This document shows positions 1 to 7,416 of a stretch of 14,842 nt of DNA, one piece after another (positions within the stretch are counted from its first letter, which is position 1; each line of letters opens with the position of its first letter). The notes beneath the pieces are model-generated. The model did not search any database, had not been told where the DNA came from, and saw only the letters and a list, made by a program, of their open reading frames with translations. The stretch is taken from the NCBI GenBank assembly GCA_003601695.1, contig PIYH01000023.1, positions 1 through 14,842 of the forward strand, given 5' to 3'. This DNA comes from Candidatus Bathyarchaeota archaeon. GTDB taxonomy: Archaea; Thermoproteota; Bathyarchaeia; Bathyarchaeales; DTEX01. The translations under genes were made by a program, and so were the position numbers.

Positions 1-385
1 CTCCGCATGCGTATTTAAGGATCATGTAACCCAGCGTTGCGCCTTCGATATCGTAATCGGTTGCCAATACGAAATCTTCCGCATCTGCTGAGAGCTTGGA
101 TATCGCGTCGATCCATTCCTTTATCTCCTTAGCGCCCCTCTCAGCTTCGTATCTTGGCACCCATTCAAAATCGAAAACAGGATAGATATCACGATTTCTA
201 ATTTTAGGTGCAACTGTGTAGAGGTGGCCTATCGCTGGGACGATGATGAGAATCTTACCATTTCTTCTGGATTCATAATATGGAACTATACCCATTTTTT
301 TCTCTAGTGGGCAACCTTTATCATCTAAGGCTACGGCGATTCTTCGGGCGGCGCTCGGCTTTTCGCATAGCAACAGGGTCTTCAA
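1..385 (-). CDS. topA: DNA topoisomerase I, archaeal type IA (N-terminal part)
   Basis: This is the first 128 residues of a type IA topoisomerase, which relaxes negatively supercoiled DNA by cutting one strand through a tyrosine. The rest lies beyond the left edge. The Toprim domain is clear. It begins with LLCEKPSAARRIA, carrying the catalytic Glu near residue 8, continues through the conserved stretches VPAIGHLYTV and YPVFDFEWVPRY, and reaches the metal-binding DYDIEG motif (DxDxEG) near residue 110. I chose a TTG start at 385 because GGAG (complement of 394-397) lies 8 nt upstream and an in-frame stop lies further upstream. It is divergent from the zinc-ribbon gene. The topoisomerase half of reverse gyrase is a relative, but a start directly at Toprim with no helicase domain before it argues for TopA. 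The tyrosine domain is not visible here. Confidence 0.93.
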   Translation of the reverse strand, partial: MKTLLLCEKPSAARRIAVALDDKGCPLEKKMGIVPYYESRRNGKILIIVPAIGHLYTVAPKIRNRDIYPVFDFEWVPRYEAERGAKEIKEWIDAISKLSADAEDFVLATDYDIEGATLGYMILKYACG

Positions 386-421
386 TTCAGGGTCTCCAGA
401 GAAACGAGATCTGCATATTCG

Positions 422-488
422 TAAAGGAAATGCAACTTAAATTTATTTGCGTTTCCTTTATTAGTAAGGAAGTTCCTTTTTTATATAC
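422..488. promoter_or_regulatory. Divergent promoter with inverted GGAA half-sites
   Basis: The arms TAAAGGAAATGCAA (422-435) and TTGCGTTTCCTTTA (447-460) form an inverted repeat matching at 13 of 14 positions. They flank an 11-nt centre, CTTAAATTTAT, that resembles a TATA box on both strands. Immediately downstream is a second palindrome, AAGGAA-G-TTCCTT (466-478), and then a second TATA-like element, TTTATATA (about 480-487). The first TATA would suit topA on the minus strand, and the second would suit the zinc-ribbon gene on the plus strand. The repeats are seen directly; their use as operators is inferred. Confidence 0.55.
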
Positions 489-498
489 TACTCTTGCA

Positions 499-705
499 GT
501 GGAGGAGGAGAGTCTGCCTCAAAAAGTTAATTGCGATAGATGTGGAGCTATTCTTTATGAAGGAGAAGAGCTGAAGTCTCCAGAGGAGATAATTCAGATG
601 CATAATGGAAAATGCCCTAAATGCGGAAGAAGACTCTCCTTAACTCCGGTAAAGATTGAAGTAAAGCCTGCCTTAAAAGATTCATATGATATACATGGAG
701 AATGA
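499..705 (+). CDS. Small zinc-ribbon protein
   Basis: This 68-residue protein has two cysteine pairs, CDRC (residues 12-15) and CPKC (39-42), separated by an acidic helix-like stretch. That is the pattern of a small rubredoxin-like zinc ribbon. I do not know its function; structural zinc ribbons of this size often bind nucleic acid or a protein partner. The start is uncertain. GTG 499 is the first standard start after the TATA elements. CTG 514 sits 5 nt after the strong purine-rich GGAGGAGG and would make a protein beginning LPQKVNC. An ATG at 430 is also in frame but lies inside the promoter repeat. The gene stands alone, divergent from topA. Confidence 0.7.
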   Translation: MEEESLPQKVNCDRCGAILYEGEELKSPEEIIQMHNGKCPKCGRRLSLTPVKIEVKPALKDSYDIHGE

Positions 706-1002
706 ATACGTAATCTACGTCAGTTCAGTAGTAATAGCCGGATAACAGTAATAAGTTTAAGGATCTAGAATCTCCCCGACCTCTAAGTATTTAGGATTTT
801 TGTAATGCTACTATCGAAGCCTTGGGAAATGCTAAACTCCTTATTGAAAATCGTATCAAGTAGCAATAGTTTTGCCAGGCTTAAGCAATATTAGTTTTCT
901 CTAAGTAAAAATGGACGAATATGCTGAGATAATAAAAGGCTGGAAAATATGAGAATAATACAAAATAATATTCCTGATGATCTTGCAGAAAAAATAAGAA
1001 AG
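706..1002. other. Intergenic region, no convincing gene
   Basis: This A+T-rich spacer lies between the zinc-ribbon gene and the convergent oxidoreductase. Two tiny frames overlap by ATGA: 911-952 (13 residues) and 949-1011 (20 residues, ending DDLAEKIRKLC). The second runs into the 3' end of the oxidoreductase gene. Neither has a clear ribosome binding site, and I see no RNA gene. Confidence 0.5.
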
Positions 1003-2046
1003 CTATGTTAATGGAAACTCGACGACCTCTCTGCTTCTCCCAGATCTATATATAGCCATTATAACCTCTATGGATCTCTTACCTTCAGATCCATCAACGA
1101 AGGGTTCTCTATCCTCCAAAACAGCCTCGGCGAAATCTTTAATAAGCGCAGCGTGATTTTTCGCTGGAGTGAGCTCAGGACGAGTCCACGAACCAAGATC
1201 CTCTTCGGCCTCCTTCTTAATCTCCTCCTCACCAATCACCGACCATCTCTTCAACGTTCCCCCTTCAATTATTGCCGTTCCTTTTGTTCCATGAATCTCT
1301 AGCCGAGTGGGCAATCCTGGATATATAGCTGTGCTTCCTTGAATGACGCCTAGGGCTCCATTTTCGAATCGTATAGTAGCTACAGCGATATCTTCAACTT
1401 CGATTTTGTGAGCAGCCGTGTCGATTTGAGCCCATAGATATTTTGGAGATCCCATAATCCATATGAGCACATCTATCGTGTGAATTGCCTGGTTTATCAG
1501 GGCTCCTCCGCCCTCCGTTGCCCATCTTCCTCTCCAAGAGCTGCTGTCATAGTACTCTTGCGTTCTAGACCATTCAACTATGGCTTCTCCTAGAATCAGC
1601 CGTCCAAACTTTCCCTTTTCAACGGCGTTTTTCAGTTTTCTGTACGTGGGATCGAATCTAGACGGCAAAATTACTCCTAATTTTACACCTCTCTTCTTCG
1701 CCTCATTGATCATGCCATCTGTTTCCTCTACACTGATAGCCATAGGCTTATCAACAAGCGTGTGTTTTCCAGCCTTCATCGAATCGATCGCCATGGGATA
1801 ATGGAGATAATGAGGAGTAGAGATTATTACGGCATCTATAGGAGCCTTCTCCAACATCTCTCGATAATCAGTATACCAGAAATCAAGTTTCCATTTAGAT
1901 GCAAATTCCCTAGCTCGTTCTTCTCTTCTACTTGTAACAGCGACGAGCTTCGCTTTTCCAGTATCAGCTATTGTCGATAAACCTTGAGCACAAAAAGTAG
2001 CTCCAACTCCCGTTCCAATCAATCCAAAATTTACGGTCTCAGCCAC
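1003..2046 (-). CDS. Gfo/Idh/MocA family NAD(P)-dependent oxidoreductase
   Basis: This 347-residue protein has the usual length for the family, which oxidises or reduces sugars, inositols and related polyols with NAD(P). The Rossmann dinucleotide motif GTGVGA is at residues 11-16. The family's E/DKP motif appears as DKPMAI (99-104), and its lysine is catalytic in relatives. The second conserved block, GGGALINQAIHTIDVL, is at 179-194, with H189 and D192 in the expected places. Translation starts at GTG, preceded 7 nt upstream by GGAGGGG (complement of 2054-2060). A TATA box is visible on the minus strand at 2097-2106, which predicts a leader of about 30 nt. It is divergent from the oligosaccharyltransferase gene. 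Substrate cannot be read from the sequence; nucleotide-sugar synthesis for glycosylation is possible from context only. Confidence 0.9.
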   Translation of the reverse strand: MAETVNFGLIGTGVGATFCAQGLSTIADTGKAKLVAVTSRREERAREFASKWKLDFWYTDYREMLEKAPIDAVIISTPHYLHYPMAIDSMKAGKHTLVDKPMAISVEETDGMINEAKKRGVKLGVILPSRFDPTYRKLKNAVEKGKFGRLILGEAIVEWSRTQEYYDSSSWRGRWATEGGGALINQAIHTIDVLIWIMGSPKYLWAQIDTAAHKIEVEDIAVATIRFENGALGVIQGSTAIYPGLPTRLEIHGTKGTAIIEGGTLKRWSVIGEEEIKKEAEEDLGSWTRPELTPAKNHAALIKDFAEAVLEDREPFVDGSEGKRSIEVIMAIYRSGRSREVVEFPLT

Positions 2047-2095
2047 TCTATTTCCCCTCCGACATACAGTTTTCGCTATACTCTACTACTTAACT

Positions 2096-2106
2096 CTTAT
2101 AAATAG
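2096..2106 (-). promoter_or_regulatory. TATA box of the Gfo/Idh/MocA gene
   Basis: The minus strand reads CTATTTATAAG here. With the usual archaeal spacing of about 26 nt, transcription would start near 2075, leaving a leader of about 29 nt that contains the GGAGGGG ribosome binding site. Confidence 0.5.
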
Positions 2107-2195
2107 TTTCGATAAGTGATTATAATGTTTCAAATCTTCAAGTCGCACGCTTAACATCATAAACTAAATATTAATATTGATCAGTCTCTATTACC

Positions 2196-2208
2196 ATTAA
2201 AAATATTG
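2196..2208 (+). promoter_or_regulatory. TATA box of aglB/stt3
   Basis: The A+T-rich box ATTAAAAATATTG is centred about 26 nt before ATG 2229, so the transcript may be leaderless. A weak GGAAG at 2216-2220 could serve as a ribosome binding site if transcription starts earlier. Confidence 0.4.
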
Positions 2209-2228
2209 AATTAAGGAAGATAGCGGGC

Positions 2229-4568
2229 ATGAAGACCAAAGTTTATAATATTTTGAAGAAAGCTGCCTCAATTCGCCCTGCAGTCTCTTATTCATCCATG
2301 CTCAAATTTACTATTCTCTCCTTGATCTTTGTAATAGCATTCTCTGTAAGGATACTTCCCATAAGATGGGGCTACTATCTTAGCGAATACGATCCCTATT
2401 ATCAGTATCGGCAGACAAAATACATAGTTGAGAATGGACTTGCAGGATGGCTCTCGTGGCATGACTATCTAAGCTGGTATCCATGGGGAAACATCATACG
2501 CTTTCATGCGTATCCAGGACTTCCACTACTGGCAGCAACAATCTATACAATCTTGAACGCGCTGGGCCTACACTTCAGCATCTATCCAACACTTAATCCT
2601 CTTCAGATGGATCCAATTTACAATTTCTGCGTTATATTCCCAGTCATAATGGGATCTATTACATGTATAGTGATGTACTTCTTAGGCAAGGATCTGGGCG
2701 GAGAGGCTGTAGGAATACTTTCAGCTCTCTTCCTAGCATTAGATCCATCTTATATAGGACGAACTTCACTCGGATTCTTTGATGATGAAACCGTTGGAAT
2801 ATTCAGTCTACTACTCTTTATATTCTTTTTCAACAGATCTATAAGTGGGGAATCTTCTGAAAGCACAAATTTAAAGGGGACTTTGTTCTCTGCTAAGACA
2901 GGCTGGGCTGTAGTTGCTGGATTAACTCTCGGCTATCTATGTGCTTCTTGGGGAGCCTCACGGTACGTAGTAGTTATGACAGCTTTATTTGCGTTTATAT
3001 TGCTAGTATTGAGAAGAACCTCGCAGCGCCTCCTTGTATCATACGCTGTTACTTTTTTCATCGTTATATCGCTTGTTTCATGCGTCCCGCGATTAGGATC
3101 CAGATTTCCACTCGACTATCTTGACACAAGATTCAATTTTGAGTATGATACTCTATTTGTGTATCTAGTATTTTTCTTGCTACTCTTTAACGAGATAAGA
3201 CGCATAAAGGATAGGGGTAAAAGAGCAGGTTGTTTTCTGGCAGTGGTTACCTTATTGATTATTGCTCTTTTGTTCCTTTGGCGGAGTGGTAAACTTGCTC
3301 CTATAGGAGCGAAGTTTATGGCTGTAATCTATCCGTCCATCCGATTTAAGAACATGATTCTATTGTCCGTTGCAGAACATAGAGCCTCTTCCTGGGGTAC
3401 ATTCTATTACAATTTTGGAATACATACATTCCTATTGCTTCTGGGATTATACTTTGCAACTCTTATGGCAACAAATTTAAGCATCTTTACAATAATTTAC
3501 AGCTTAACTTCTGCATTCTCAGCAAGCTCTATGATAAGACTCAATATTTTAATGTCAGCTCCGGTAAGTCTCCTATCCGCGCTTGGAATCGTCCGGCTTC
3601 TTAAACCTTTCATACTTTCCCTAAGAGAAACAAAGACGCCTACGTCTAGAAAGTATAAGGTTAGACGAACATTTGGAAAGGAGACCTCTATAATGGTGAT
3701 ATCACTCATATTTATCCTTCTGTTACTGACCTACGTGATAGGAACAGATTTTATGATCTCTCCGAATCGGGGAGCAGGCCCGAGATTTCGCCTTCAAGCA
3801 TATGCTCCGACAACAATAAGTAGTGCAGGATTATCTTTAAGACCATTAGATACGACTAAGGATTGGCTGAATGCTTTAACATGGATTAGGCTCAATACTC
3901 CTCCATCCCCAACAAAGCCCGGTGATAATGGAACAGTGATTGCCAGCTGGTGGGATTACGGATACTGGATAACGGCAATAGCAAATAGAACATCACTTGC
4001 AGACAATGGAACATGGAATACAACCCAAATACAGCAGATTGGCCGCATGTTCATGTCAAATGAAGAAGAAGCAATTAAGATTCTAAAGAAATATAATGTA
4101 ACTCATGTGCTTGTCTTCGTGGTGTTTCAAGCCGTAGAAGCCTCCTATGGAGGTTTTTACCCATACCTTGGCGGAGGCGGGGATGAATCTAAGTGGCAGT
4201 GGATGGCTCAGATAGCGTTTGGCCCTAACGAAGATGAACCCTTCGGGAACCTAACTCTTGGATTCGATTACGTCGACGTCAATAATAACCGCATGTATGA
4301 CAGAAATGACAGAATAGTGGCGAATGAAAAGGGACAGAATACGACTCTATTTAAGCTTATGCATTATGCTGTAGGGACTGTGGTAAATGGTGAGCCTTAC
4401 GCCTACGTGGTTTTGCCAGGAGGCAAAGTCTCAACGATAGGCCGCATCCACTTAGAATACTTCGAGAAAGCTTATTTCTCGCAAGAGTATGGATCTATAA
4501 CCCCGGCTCCCGGCACTAGATATGTCGCTTTAGTCTGTCTGTATAGGGTTGATTACCCATCTAAATGA
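2229..4568 (+). CDS. aglB: Oligosaccharyltransferase, AglB/STT3 family
   Basis: This 779-residue membrane enzyme transfers a lipid-linked oligosaccharide to Asn in N-glycosylation sequons on the outer face of the membrane. The N-terminal two thirds is hydrophobic with many membrane spans. It carries the first acidic motif, DPYYQY, at residues 55-60, and the second, DDE, at 185-187 in an external loop (a DxE metal/acceptor motif). The C-terminal soluble domain has the signature WWDYG at 574-578. It also has DESKWQWM at 652-659, which fits the DxxKxxxM (DK) motif of archaeal and eukaryotic STT3 and distinguishes it from the bacterial PglB MI motif. Several N-x-S/T sequons in the C-terminal domain suggest that it is glycosylated itself. 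Length is normal for AglB-S/L forms. It is divergent from a sugar-type oxidoreductase; no other glycosylation gene lies in view. Confidence 0.95.
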   Translation: MKTKVYNILKKAASIRPAVSYSSMLKFTILSLIFVIAFSVRILPIRWGYYLSEYDPYYQYRQTKYIVENGLAGWLSWHDYLSWYPWGNIIRFHAYPGLPLLAATIYTILNALGLHFSIYPTLNPLQMDPIYNFCVIFPVIMGSITCIVMYFLGKDLGGEAVGILSALFLALDPSYIGRTSLGFFDDETVGIFSLLLFIFFFNRSISGESSESTNLKGTLFSAKTGWAVVAGLTLGYLCASWGASRYVVVMTALFAFILLVLRRTSQRLLVSYAVTFFIVISLVSCVPRLGSRFPLDYLDTRFNFEYDTLFVYLVFFLLLFNEIRRIKDRGKRAGCFLAVVTLLIIALLFLWRSGKLAPIGAKFMAVIYPSIRFKNMILLSVAEHRASSWGTFYYNFGIHTFLLLLGLYFATLMATNLSIFTIIYSLTSAFSASSMIRLNILMSAPVSLLSALGIVRLLKPFILSLRETKTPTSRKYKVRRTFGKETSIMVISLIFILLLLTYVIGTDFMISPNRGAGPRFRLQAYAPTTISSAGLSLRPLDTTKDWLNALTWIRLNTPPSPTKPGDNGTVIASWWDYGYWITAIANRTSLADNGTWNTTQIQQIGRMFMSNEEEAIKILKKYNVTHVLVFVVFQAVEASYGGFYPYLGGGGDESKWQWMAQIAFGPNEDEPFGNLTLGFDYVDVNNNRMYDRNDRIVANEKGQNTTLFKLMHYAVGTVVNGEPYAYVVLPGGKVSTIGRIHLEYFEKAYFSQEYGSITPAPGTRYVALVCLYRVDYPSK

Positions 4569-4582
4569 TTTTTAGGTAGATG
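4558..4582 (+). terminator. Possible hairpin at the end of aglB
   Basis: CATCTA (4558-4563) and TAGATG (4577-4582) pair across a T-rich loop that includes the aglB stop codon. The stem is short, and archaeal termination depends mainly on T tracts, so this is only a candidate. Confidence 0.25.
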
Positions 4583-4590
4583 CTGAACTT

Positions 4591-4603
4591 CTTTATTTAT
4601 AAG
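4591..4603 (+). promoter_or_regulatory. TATA box of the RHH/winged-helix regulator
   Basis: CTTTATTTATAAG is a good archaeal TATA box. Its centre near 4600 predicts a transcription start near 4626, only a few bases before ATG 4630. The transcript is probably leaderless, which agrees with the lack of a ribosome binding site. Confidence 0.55.
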
Positions 4604-4629
4604 ATAAACGATGAAGACGTGGTTAAATA

Positions 4630-5133
4630 ATGGGCAAAGATGAAAATGTAATTGTAACTGTTAAGGTGCCCAAAAGTCTGCATGATGAACTTGTACTCCG
4701 CGTTTCTGAGGGTGAAAGGAGCAGATTCATTAGAGAGGCAATAATTGAAAAACTTCAAAAAACACCGCGCCCAGATAAGATCTTGGAACTAGAGAAGAAG
4801 ATACGTAGACTTCAGGAGGAAATCGCTCAGATTAAAAGATCACTTGCAGATCTCGAGATTTTAACCTATGATAAAGAAATAAATCCTCATATTTTCTGCA
4901 TCGATGAAATAGACCATAAAATCGTGGATTATCTCCTACATTACAGGGGAGCAACAACTTCAGAAATATCTAAAGCTATAAAAGTTAACAGATGGTTAAT
5001 TCTAAGTCGGTTAAAGAGGATAAGATCCAGATCTGAAAAACAGCTCGGAAAACCAATAGTCGAGTATTATTCAGGACTAAGATATGGAAAGATAAAAGCT
5101 TGGTGGATCAACGAAGAGATTATCGAAAGGTAA
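4630..5133 (+). CDS. Transcriptional regulator, RHH plus winged helix
   Basis: This 167-residue protein combines two DNA-binding modules. Residues 6-43 fit a ribbon-helix-helix unit: a beta strand VIVTVKVPKSL, then helices that include the typical SRFIREAIIEKL. Residues 50-76 form a charged heptad-like helix, probably a coiled coil for dimerisation. Residues 91-160 look like a winged helix, with DHKIVDYLLHYRG, then a recognition-helix pair around TTSEISKAIKVNRWLILSRL, and a wing containing YYSGLRYGKIKAWW. The fold assignment is from sequence pattern alone and the regulon is unknown. It has its own leaderless promoter, and the tRNA-Arg gene begins 12 nt after its stop. The RHH portion resembles CopG-type antitoxins, but no toxin gene is adjacent, so a stand-alone regulator is more likely. 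Confidence 0.8.
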   Translation: MGKDENVIVTVKVPKSLHDELVLRVSEGERSRFIREAIIEKLQKTPRPDKILELEKKIRRLQEEIAQIKRSLADLEILTYDKEINPHIFCIDEIDHKIVDYLLHYRGATTSEISKAIKVNRWLILSRLKRIRSRSEKQLGKPIVEYYSGLRYGKIKAWWINEEIIER

Positions 5134-5145
5134 TCTAGAATAATG

Positions 5146-5246
5146 GGGCCCGTGGCCCAGTCAGGAATAAGGCGCCGAGTCGAAAAATTCGACGCGTAGG
5201 CCTCCGGAGCCGGAGATCCTGGGTTCAAATCCCAGCGGGCCCGCCA
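5146..5246 (+). tRNA. tRNA-Arg(CCG) with a 22-nt intron
   Basis: All arms can be folded by hand. The 7-bp acceptor stem is GGGCCCG with CGGGCCC, followed by discriminator G and an encoded CCA at 5244-5246. The T arm is CTGGG-TTCAAAT-CCCAG. The D stem GCC/GGC has a loop three nucleotides longer than the minimal numbering. After removal of 5178-5199 the anticodon arm is CCGGC-CTCCGGA-GCCGG, giving anticodon CCG, which reads the Arg codon CGG. Without removal the 5' half of the anticodon stem is interrupted and cannot pair. The gene starts 12 nt after the regulator stop and could be co-transcribed with it; no obvious separate TATA box is seen. Confidence 0.95.
5178..5199 (+). other. Non-canonical tRNA intron with bulge-helix-bulge
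   Basis: The intron lies in the anticodon stem between mature positions 29 and 30, not at the canonical 37/38. The splice junctions fit a bulge-helix-bulge. The exon bases GCGC (5172-5175) pair with the intron bases GCGT (5194-5197), with three-base bulges CG^A and AG^G on opposite strands. Inside the intron GTCGAA and TTCGAC form a perfect 6-bp stem closed by an AAA loop. The junction can shift by one base with the same mature product; the helix favours this register. The outer helix is weak. Splicing would need the archaeal endonuclease, probably the heteromeric type that tolerates relaxed motifs. Confidence 0.88.
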
Positions 5247-5573
5247 CCTTTTGGATTCAAGTCCATGAGACATTCCTCATTTATTCTTGGTTATGGCGAC
5301 TCTTACTATACATTTCACCTGTTTTTTTGGATGCTGTTGATTGTTCTTCTAATTGTAATAAAAAATCTCCAAACCTAAACGCGCTATTTCTTTAACTAAC
5401 ATACTCTCACAAAACAATCAAACAGACAAATAGATAGATATGCGCTGATAAAACCTTCTATTAGATGTTTTTATGCTGTGCCAGCGTGGTGTATTGATAT
5501 TACCTAACTATGGTAGCAGGTTTTCCAAGCTGCTGCCTCTGAGCCAAAACTTTAAAAAAGGAGAAGAGATGAT
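5247..5573. other. Intergenic region with a possible structured leader
   Basis: No gene is visible between the tRNA and the glutamate-synthase-like gene. The last 90 bases contain pairing sequences. GGTAGCAG (5512-5519) pairs with CTGCTGCC (5530-5537) over a 10-nt loop, with one G-T pair. Alternatively, CAGCGTGG (5482-5489) pairs with CCAAGCTG (5525-5532), with one mismatch. The two helices share bases 5530-5532 and so exclude each other. TATA-like stretches occur at 5467-5475 and 5548-5557. AAGGAG (5558-5563) is the likely ribosome binding site for TTG 5574. Confidence 0.45.
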
Positions 5574-7205
5574 TTGAGTTATTTGGAGCGTTTGAAGATG
5601 CCTGAACGAGTCTATATGAACTCCGCCTACCTAAACGGTAAATCGACAACCGGAACAAATACGCGAGTTAGAGATGTAAGCTGCATAAGCGGTATGTGCC
5701 CGATATGTGTGAGGGAATGTCCTTTCCTATGCGAGATATCATTATCAGCATTCAGGGGCAGGGAGGCGTTATATCCTGAGCCGAAACAATTTGGGTTTAG
5801 CACGGCAGGAGCCTTGAAGGACTTCGGCCTAGACTGGTCCCACTTTAACATCTTATCCTCGCTTCTAGGCGCCAAAGGCGTAGAGGCAGACCCAGACGTG
5901 GCATTATTTTCAAATGTGGACTTAACTAGCGAAGTTGCAGGCGTAAAGCTAAAACTGCCGATAGTGATTGGGGCATACGGATCCACAGAAGTGGCAAGGG
6001 TCTACTGGGAAGGCTTAGCGGTTGGGGCAGCTCTCTCCGGCATCCTCATAACTGTAGGAGAAAACGTCTGCGGGATGGATCAAGAGGCAAGATTTGAAGG
6101 TGGGAAAGTCACGTACTCAAGGGAACTGGAACGTAGAGTTGAAGCCTTTAGGAAGTTCTGGGATGGAAAGCACGGCGACATAGCCATCCAGACCAACGTT
6201 GAAGACCAAAGGCTGGGCGTAGATGTATACGCAATATCAAAGCTCGAAGTAAATGTGATCGAGAGGAAGTGGGGTCAAGGCGCAAAGGCAATAGGAGGAG
6301 AAGTAAGAATAAGAGATCTGAAAAAGGCGATAATGCTCAAGAAACGCGGGTACATAGTTCACCCGAACCCCGAAGACCCAACCGTCCAGGAGGCCTTCAA
6401 GGACGGGGTCTTCAGATCCTTCGAGAGACACAGCAGGGTTCCAATGCAAACAGAGAGAGACTTCTTAGAAGACGTCGACTGGCTTCGAGAACAGGGGGTG
6501 AAACATATAACCCTTAAAACGGGAGCCTACAGGCCTTCAGCCGTCGCCTTCACGATGAAAGTGGCCTCTGAAGCCAAGATAGACGCTGTAACATTCGACG
6601 GCGCCGGAGGAGGAACGGGCATGAGCCCCGTCCCAATGATGGATGAGATGGGCACGCCAACCGTCTACTTGGAAGCGCAGGTTCTTAAATGCGCAGAGAT
6701 TCTCAAGAAGAAGGGGAGGCATGTGCCCGATGTGATAATGGCAGGAGGCTTCATAAACGAGACGCAGATATTCAAAGCGATCGCGATGAGTAACTTCGGC
6801 GAATCCCCATACGTCAAGGCCGTTTTGATGGGGAGAGCTCCCATAACGGCTGCTATGAAGGCCTCATACTTTAACGAGCTCTCAAAGAAGAATAAGCTGC
6901 CCAGAGCTTTCTCTGAAAAGTATGGAACAGCACCTGACAAGTTCTTCATTACAGCCCCTGAATTGAAAAGGAAATTCAAAGAGAGATTCTCAGAGATTCC
7001 TTGGGAAGCCGTAGCCATCTACACATACTTAACAGAGAGGGTTGGAGTTGGGTTGAAACAGCTTATGGCTGGAGCTAGAAAGTGGAGACTAAACCTCTTA
7101 GACAGAAACGACATAGCCTCATTGACCGAGAGGGCTGCAAAGGCCACAGGTATACCATTAATCGAAGATGTTGAACAAGATGCGCTGGAAAGGATCTTAG
7201 AATAA
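5574..7205 (+). CDS. FMN-binding glutamate-synthase-like protein
   Basis: This 543-residue protein is built around the FMN-binding TIM barrel of the large glutamate synthase subunit. The barrel shows the synthase signature DGAGGGTGMSP starting at residue 342, then AGGFINETQIFKAIAM, which places a phosphate-binding glycine stretch, and VLMGRAPITAA. In GltB the barrel is followed by the three cysteines of a 3Fe-4S cluster; I see none there. Instead an N-terminal cluster of five cysteines, C37, C42, C45, C49 and C53, is present and may bind an iron-sulphur centre. The protein has no amidotransferase domain, so glutamine-dependent synthesis would need a partner that is not in this window. A related family member is the methylamine-glutamate N-methyltransferase subunit, so the substrate is uncertain. 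The start is TTG, with GGAG 10 nt upstream. It is a monocistronic unit as far as I can see. Confidence 0.82.
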   Translation: MSYLERLKMPERVYMNSAYLNGKSTTGTNTRVRDVSCISGMCPICVRECPFLCEISLSAFRGREALYPEPKQFGFSTAGALKDFGLDWSHFNILSSLLGAKGVEADPDVALFSNVDLTSEVAGVKLKLPIVIGAYGSTEVARVYWEGLAVGAALSGILITVGENVCGMDQEARFEGGKVTYSRELERRVEAFRKFWDGKHGDIAIQTNVEDQRLGVDVYAISKLEVNVIERKWGQGAKAIGGEVRIRDLKKAIMLKKRGYIVHPNPEDPTVQEAFKDGVFRSFERHSRVPMQTERDFLEDVDWLREQGVKHITLKTGAYRPSAVAFTMKVASEAKIDAVTFDGAGGGTGMSPVPMMDEMGTPTVYLEAQVLKCAEILKKKGRHVPDVIMAGGFINETQIFKAIAMSNFGESPYVKAVLMGRAPITAAMKASYFNELSKKNKLPRAFSEKYGTAPDKFFITAPELKRKFKERFSEIPWEAVAIYTYLTERVGVGLKQLMAGARKWRLNLLDRNDIASLTERAAKATGIPLIEDVEQDALERILE

Positions 7206-7416
7206 TAGATTTAATAAAAAGGACTTGAATCTAGCCCTTATTCAGGATATTAGTCCCAGCGGACCGCTATCTTTTGAATGCATATATGTGTAGTGCTGAG
7301 TAAAAAAGGAAGTATAAGGATTGAAGTGAAATTGGAGGGCTTATTCCTTTCTTGAGAATATTTAACACTGGAGAATCATCGTCAGAGGAGCAAGGATCTT
7401 TCACTATGCTAATAAC
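7206..7416. other. Intergenic region with no convincing gene
   Basis: The spacer after the glutamate-synthase-like gene holds a short palindrome, AGCGGACCGCT (7258-7268). It also holds a 20-codon frame starting GTG at 7293 (LSKKGSIRIEVKLEG), ending at TGA 7355, with TATA-like CATATATG just upstream. The frame has no ribosome binding site and could be the start of a lost gene. Nothing else is recognisable. Confidence 0.4.

Noticed and set aside
280..498. Upstream extension of the zinc-ribbon frame to an ATG at 280
   Set aside because: It would run antisense through topA and across the divergent promoter, and the zinc-ribbon similarity begins only after 514.
949..1011. 20-codon frame ending DDLAEKIRKLC, resembling a regulator or antitoxin fragment
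   Set aside because: Too short, no ribosome binding site, and it overlaps the end of the oxidoreductase gene.
5067..5273. Minus-strand frame across the tRNA, reading RWRARWDLNPGSPAPEA
   Set aside because: This is the well-known false protein produced by reading the complement of a tRNA T arm and acceptor.
5440..5545. Box C/D small RNA: TGATAA-like C box near 5445 and CTGA at 5539
   Set aside because: The boxes are about 95 nt apart with no C'/D' pair, and such short motifs occur by chance.
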